This document shows positions 32,513 to 35,997 of a stretch of 35,997 bases of DNA, one piece after another. The notes below the pieces were generated by a model. It ran no database searches and was not told the DNA's origin. It was given only the letters and a program-made list of their open reading frames with translations. The DNA lies in contig CALKXI010000051.1 in the NCBI GenBank assembly GCA_938003965.1, positions 1 through 35,997 on the forward strand, in the 5' to 3' direction. The DNA comes from an uncultured Chlorobiales bacterium. Its GTDB lineage: Bacteria > Bacteroidota > Chlorobiia > Chlorobiales > Thermochlorobacteraceae. Every line of letters starts with the position of its first letter. Position 1 is the first letter of the stretch. The translations under genes were made by a program, and so were the position numbers.

Positions 32513-33853
32513 TCAGCGAATACGATTGCGCGCGTCCCATTCGGGACGGACTAAACGATAATGCCCAAACCCAGAAGTATCGACGAAAATCAGGCGAATG
32601 TTGTGTTGATAGTATTCCCAAATTTCGTATGGCTGACTGTCCATACTGAACGGCTGTCGCTCAATGAAGTCAGGCGGACCGTATTTGATATAGACTCGTC
32701 CCATATCGGTCTTCCAACCGGGGAAGTAAGATGAGAAATTTTGATTGGCGAACTCAACTCGGCTGTAATACTCAATCATCAATTCATTTTCAGGCGTGTC
32801 AGGAGTGGGGTCGACGCATGCCCAGAACGCATTAAAGAGTTGGAGTTTTTCTTCTTGGGATTTAGCGTTGCGTATTTTAGCGATTTCGTCGCTGTCGGCG
32901 ATGTATTCGAGTTGATCAATGGCTTCGTCCAAGTTGCGAATGAACATGGCTTGTCCTGAAACGCGCGTAAAGAAAAAGAGCGTTGCTTTGTCGTAGACTT
33001 GCTTAGTGAATTTATCAAACACGCTAATTGTAAGCAGGTAGTTGCCACTTTTGAGTTTGTGCATGCTGAGCGTGTCAAGGATGCGTGTTTTTTTACCTGT
33101 GGAAACAAATGTGCGCGTGTATTCATCGACCACTTCGTCTTTGTAAGATTTTGATACGATGTTATAGTTCAGGTAGAGGCTATCGATGGCGCGGTCCGTA
33201 ACATAAACTTCGTAGTAAAGTTGCGGTTCGGTCTTGCCTTGAATGATGGCGGCAGAGAGGTTTGGGTAATACTCGAGTTTGCCTGTTAGCGAATCGAAGC
33301 GCGTAAAGACAAGCATCACGGTCGAGAGATGAATGCCCTGGCGCATGAAGTTCTTTACGGTAATCGTGCGCGTGTCTTTATACTCGCGTCGGCTTTCAAG
33401 GTCAATGATTTTAATGTGCGCCGTGTAAGTATTCGGCGAAAGCGTGAAGGTGAAACTGTTGGAGTGAAAAATGTCTTTGGCAATCGTGCGTTGGTAGTCG
33501 GTAGTGCAAATCGTGTCCATCAAATGTTCTTCATGCGTGAGGCGACCATTTTTGTCGACAAATGTGGCATTGATTTCATAGAAGCAGTAGAAAGCAGAAT
33601 CGCGTTTGACGAAAGAAAGTTTGTTGTAAGAAATTCGCGTGTAGAGCGTCAGGCGTGTTGCACCAGTTGAATCGTCTTTGAAGGCGATAATGTCGGCGTT
33701 GAATTCGGGGGCACGTATAGTAGCAAAGCGATTATCGAATCCTGACCCTTGTTGAGCAAGCAGACCTGGCGCAACAGAAAGCCACATGGCGCAAATCCAC
33801 AAGGCGCAAATCGGCCTTACGGTTACTTGAAAGACTGATACGCTACCATTCAT
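32513..33853 (-). CDS. Exported GWxTD-domain protein
   Basis: A 446-residue protein with an N-terminal signal peptide (ICALWICAMWLSVAPGLLA-QQ). The long central part is beta-rich without a recognised domain. The C-terminal 120 residues contain GWKTDMGRVYIKYGPPD (about 379-395) and the following YEIWEYY, which define the GWxTD domain. These proteins are common in Chlorobi, Bacteroidetes and Acidobacteria; they are exported and their function is not known. The gene is 32 bases downstream of the Prc-type protease on the same strand, so the two are probably co-transcribed; a substrate or regulatory link is only a possibility. Confidence 0.88.
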   Translation of the reverse strand: MNGSVSVFQVTVRPICALWICAMWLSVAPGLLAQQGSGFDNRFATIRAPEFNADIIAFKDDSTGATRLTLYTRISYNKLSFVKRDSAFYCFYEINATFVDKNGRLTHEEHLMDTICTTDYQRTIAKDIFHSNSFTFTLSPNTYTAHIKIIDLESRREYKDTRTITVKNFMRQGIHLSTVMLVFTRFDSLTGKLEYYPNLSAAIIQGKTEPQLYYEVYVTDRAIDSLYLNYNIVSKSYKDEVVDEYTRTFVSTGKKTRILDTLSMHKLKSGNYLLTISVFDKFTKQVYDKATLFFFTRVSGQAMFIRNLDEAIDQLEYIADSDEIAKIRNAKSQEEKLQLFNAFWACVDPTPDTPENELMIEYYSRVEFANQNFSSYFPGWKTDMGRVYIKYGPPDFIERQPFSMDSQPYEIWEYYQHNIRLIFVDTSGFGHYRLVRPEWDARNRIR

Positions 33854-33885
33854 AACCTATATCAAAGTTTTCTCCAACAAGACAA

Positions 33886-35919
33886 TTAAGAAGCACTAAT
33901 GATATCGGCAACAATTCTCGCGCTTTCGTTCAGCACTGCGTCGGTTGACGATTGTGGCTCGTCATCTTCAGAATTGTCGGGTAGTTCGGTTTTCGGTTTG
34001 ACGGTGGCTTTCTTTTGTTTGGCTAAGCGTTTTTTTTCGAGTTCATCACGCTCTGCTTTTCGGACGGCTTCGTTGAGGGAAAGCGTCTTATTGGCACGGC
34101 GCGCCTTGAGTTCGGCAATATCGTTTGCATACTCTTTGAGTTCTTGGTCGGTTTTCAAGCGTTGTTCGTGTCGCTTGCGCAGTTCGGCGAGCAATTTATC
34201 ATTTACGCTGCCGTAAGGCGAAAAAGAGGCAGGAGCAATTTGGCTCCACGCCATGGCGTTGGGCTCAGCTTCTTCGCCGACTTCACCGTCGCGATAAACA
34301 GAAGGGAAGGCGACATCAGGCGAAACGCCACGAAGTTGGGTGCTACTCCCCGTGATGCGATAAAACTTTGCGATGGTGAGTTTCAAATCGCCGAGCGGTT
34401 CTTTAATCGGAATGTAGCGATTGAGCGAGGTAAGGTTTTGAACAGTGCCCTTTCCGAAGGTTCGGTCGCCAAGAATAATGCCGCGCTTGTAATCTTGAAT
34501 CGCGCCTGCGAAAATTTCAGAAGCCGACGCACTGAATCGATTGACCACCACAGCGAGCGGACCGCTGTAAAACACTTCGCCGTCTTCATCTTTGAGCACT
34601 TCAACCGAGCTATCAAAGTTGCGCACTTGCACGACAGGACCGCTTGGAATGAACAAGCCCGTCAGCGAGACGGCTTCAGGGAGCGCCCCGCCGCCATTGT
34701 TGCGAAGGTCGATGAGCAAACCGTCAATTTTTTCCTTTTGCAATTCAGTGATGAGTTTCTTGACATCGCGCGTGGTGCTTCGGTAGTTTTTATCGCCACG
34801 TTGGTATTCCTCGAAGTTCATGTAAAAATTGGGAATGGTAATCACGCCGATTTTGTAAGTCTTGCCGTTGTGTTTAATCGAGAGCAGTTTCTTTTTGGCG
34901 GCTTGCTCTTCGAGATTAACCTTTTCGCGCACAAGGCGAACGATTTTGGGCGGCGAGTTGATGCCCTCGCTGGCAGGAATAATGCTGAGTCGAACCACTG
35001 AGCCTTTCGGTCCGCGAATGAGTTTGACCACATCGTCAATGCGCCAACCAACCACATCAACAAAAGCGCCTGTGTCGCCTTGTGCAACAGCGATGATTTT
35101 ATCGTCCTTGTGTAAGAGTTTGCTCTTGAATGCCGGTCCGCCAGGGACGATTTCGAAAATTTTCGTGTATTCGTTTTCTGTTTGAAGTCGTGCGCCAATG
35201 CCTTCGAGCGAAAGGTTCATGTCGATTTTGAAATTTTCGGCGCTGGCAGGAGCAAGGTAGTTGGTGTGCGGGTCAATGGCAGCGCAAAAGGCGTTGATAT
35301 AAAGCGAGAATACATCGTCGGCATTGTATTTATCTAAATTGCGCTTCTGCACGTCGTAGCGCGTGAGGATGGTTGCCGCAATGGCAGAGTCGCTCTTGCC
35401 CGCAAGTTTGAGTTCAAGGGCTTGATTCTTCAACAGTTTTCGCCACCGGTCTTCAATTTCGGCACGGTCTTTTGCCCAAGGGTATGAGTGCAAATCCGTA
35501 TTGAAGGTTTCATCCGTATTGAAGTTAAATCCTTCGGAAACGCACTTTGAAAGAAAGGCGTAGCGTTCATCGAAGCGCGCTTTGAAGGTTTCATACATCT
35601 CGTAACAGCCAGTCAGATTGCCGACCTTCAAATCGTCGTCAAACGAAAAACGATATATCTCAAAGTTCTGAATATCAGATTGCAGAAAGTAAAGACGGTT
35701 GTAATCGAGCGCGTCTAAATAACGGTTGAACATCTCCGCCGATAGCGAATCGTCAAGCGTAACACGCTCGTAGTGATTGTTCGATAAAATCTGCGCAATT
35801 TTCGCACTCAACAATTTCTGCTTTAAGTTCGGTTGAAAGGATTGGGCTGTGAGCGACGACGAGGCAACCGCGCTCAACACTAAAATTAGCACGACAACCA
35901 AACGCTTGATGTGCAACAT
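33886..35919 (-). CDS. prc: Carboxy-terminal processing protease, Prc/Tsp family (S41)
   Basis: A 677-residue periplasmic serine protease. The signal peptide is VVVLILVLSAVASSSLTA-QS. An N-terminal Prc-specific helical domain (about 30-230) precedes a PDZ domain (about 235-320, with IGARLQTENEYTKI and VPGGPAFKS). The S41 catalytic domain (about 350-500) contains IDLRNNGGG, RFSASASEIFAGA (S465 as nucleophile by spacing) and RTFGKGTVQ (K490 as general base). The C-terminal 120 residues are a Lys/Glu-rich helical tail like DUF3340. Such proteases trim or degrade periplasmic and outer-membrane proteins from the C-terminus. Length is close to E. coli Prc. It begins at ATG 35919; the last 78 bases of the window hold nothing recognisable. 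Confidence 0.95.
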   Translation of the reverse strand: MLHIKRLVVVLILVLSAVASSSLTAQSFQPNLKQKLLSAKIAQILSNNHYERVTLDDSLSAEMFNRYLDALDYNRLYFLQSDIQNFEIYRFSFDDDLKVGNLTGCYEMYETFKARFDERYAFLSKCVSEGFNFNTDETFNTDLHSYPWAKDRAEIEDRWRKLLKNQALELKLAGKSDSAIAATILTRYDVQKRNLDKYNADDVFSLYINAFCAAIDPHTNYLAPASAENFKIDMNLSLEGIGARLQTENEYTKIFEIVPGGPAFKSKLLHKDDKIIAVAQGDTGAFVDVVGWRIDDVVKLIRGPKGSVVRLSIIPASEGINSPPKIVRLVREKVNLEEQAAKKKLLSIKHNGKTYKIGVITIPNFYMNFEEYQRGDKNYRSTTRDVKKLITELQKEKIDGLLIDLRNNGGGALPEAVSLTGLFIPSGPVVQVRNFDSSVEVLKDEDGEVFYSGPLAVVVNRFSASASEIFAGAIQDYKRGIILGDRTFGKGTVQNLTSLNRYIPIKEPLGDLKLTIAKFYRITGSSTQLRGVSPDVAFPSVYRDGEVGEEAEPNAMAWSQIAPASFSPYGSVNDKLLAELRKRHEQRLKTDQELKEYANDIAELKARRANKTLSLNEAVRKAERDELEKKRLAKQKKATVKPKTELPDNSEDDEPQSSTDAVLNESARIVADIISAS

Positions 35920-35997
35920 AGATTTTGGTAAGTAAGAAAGTTGAAAAAATCAATATCGTGTAATGATAAGTCAAAATCCGTGAGGACTTCTGCGCAA

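Noticed and set aside
32219-32554. ORFs running across the tRNA-Ala gene
   Set aside because: They read through a fully foldable tRNA and a terminator; not coding.
34144-35001. 285-codon plus-strand ORF opposite the Prc protease
   Set aside because: Lies entirely over the PDZ and catalytic domains of an intact protease; no ribosome-binding site or domain.
1-35997. CRISPR arrays, insertion sequences, integrases, phage or defence genes
   Set aside because: No regularly spaced repeats, transposase motifs or defence domains were found on either strand; the window looks like core chromosome.

Overview
The window looks like chromosomal DNA from a member of the Chlorobi/Bacteroidetes assemblage, most plausibly an aerobic Chloroherpeton/Thermochlorobacter-like lineage. 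The clues are a type IX secretion C-terminal sorting signal on a large surface protein, GWxTD and Prc-type exported proteins, an alternative complex III (act) operon joined to a caa3-type oxidase, and a ribosomal protein S21 of the type I associate with green sulfur bacteria. The taxonomic call is inference; no 16S gene is present. I see no transposon, integrase, phage gene or CRISPR array. Most genes read as ordinary core chromosome.

Left part (1-12,000). The 5' part of an exported coiled-coil protein runs off the left edge. A DUF302 exported protein and a three-gene signalling operon follow, all on the minus strand. The operon holds a receiver protein with a C-terminal Cys-rich domain, a 1390-residue hybrid histidine kinase with two receivers and an Hpt domain, and an NtrC-type sigma-54 activator. 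In front of it are a sigma-54-like promoter and a cluster of TTACGA half-sites, so autoregulation is possible. Next come a type IX-secreted BNR-repeat protein, a divergent TPR protein and recR.

Centre (12,000-26,350). One long plus-strand respiratory operon carries cyoE (heme o synthase), actA, actB, three small membrane proteins, actC, actD, actE, actF, a small membrane protein, a 51-residue ORF, a SCO assembly factor, coxB and coxA. It begins with a sigma-70-like promoter and a 240-base structured leader, and ends at a strong intrinsic terminator. Together these genes make a quinol:cytochrome c oxidoreductase (alternative complex III) feeding electrons to an A2-family caa3 oxidase, plus factors for heme and CuA assembly. 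The most unusual feature is the set of three small membrane proteins between actB and actC. The middle one (100 aa) looks like a fused version of the two flanking ones (54 aa and 71 aa). No subunit III/IV gene and no ctaA are present.

Right part (26,350-35,997). A minus-strand housekeeping run holds a GlcD-type FAD oxidase, a small lipoprotein, aroA, rpsU, a zinc-ribbon protein with a UvrD-C-terminal-like domain, and a cystathionine beta-synthase/cysteine synthase with CBS domains. A lone tRNA-Ala(CGC) lies on the plus strand, followed by a terminator shared with the convergent GWxTD protein gene. That gene sits downstream of a Prc/Tsp-type processing protease. Several starts were moved from the longest ORF to internal codons on the basis of ribosome-binding sites, domain starts or overlapping signals.
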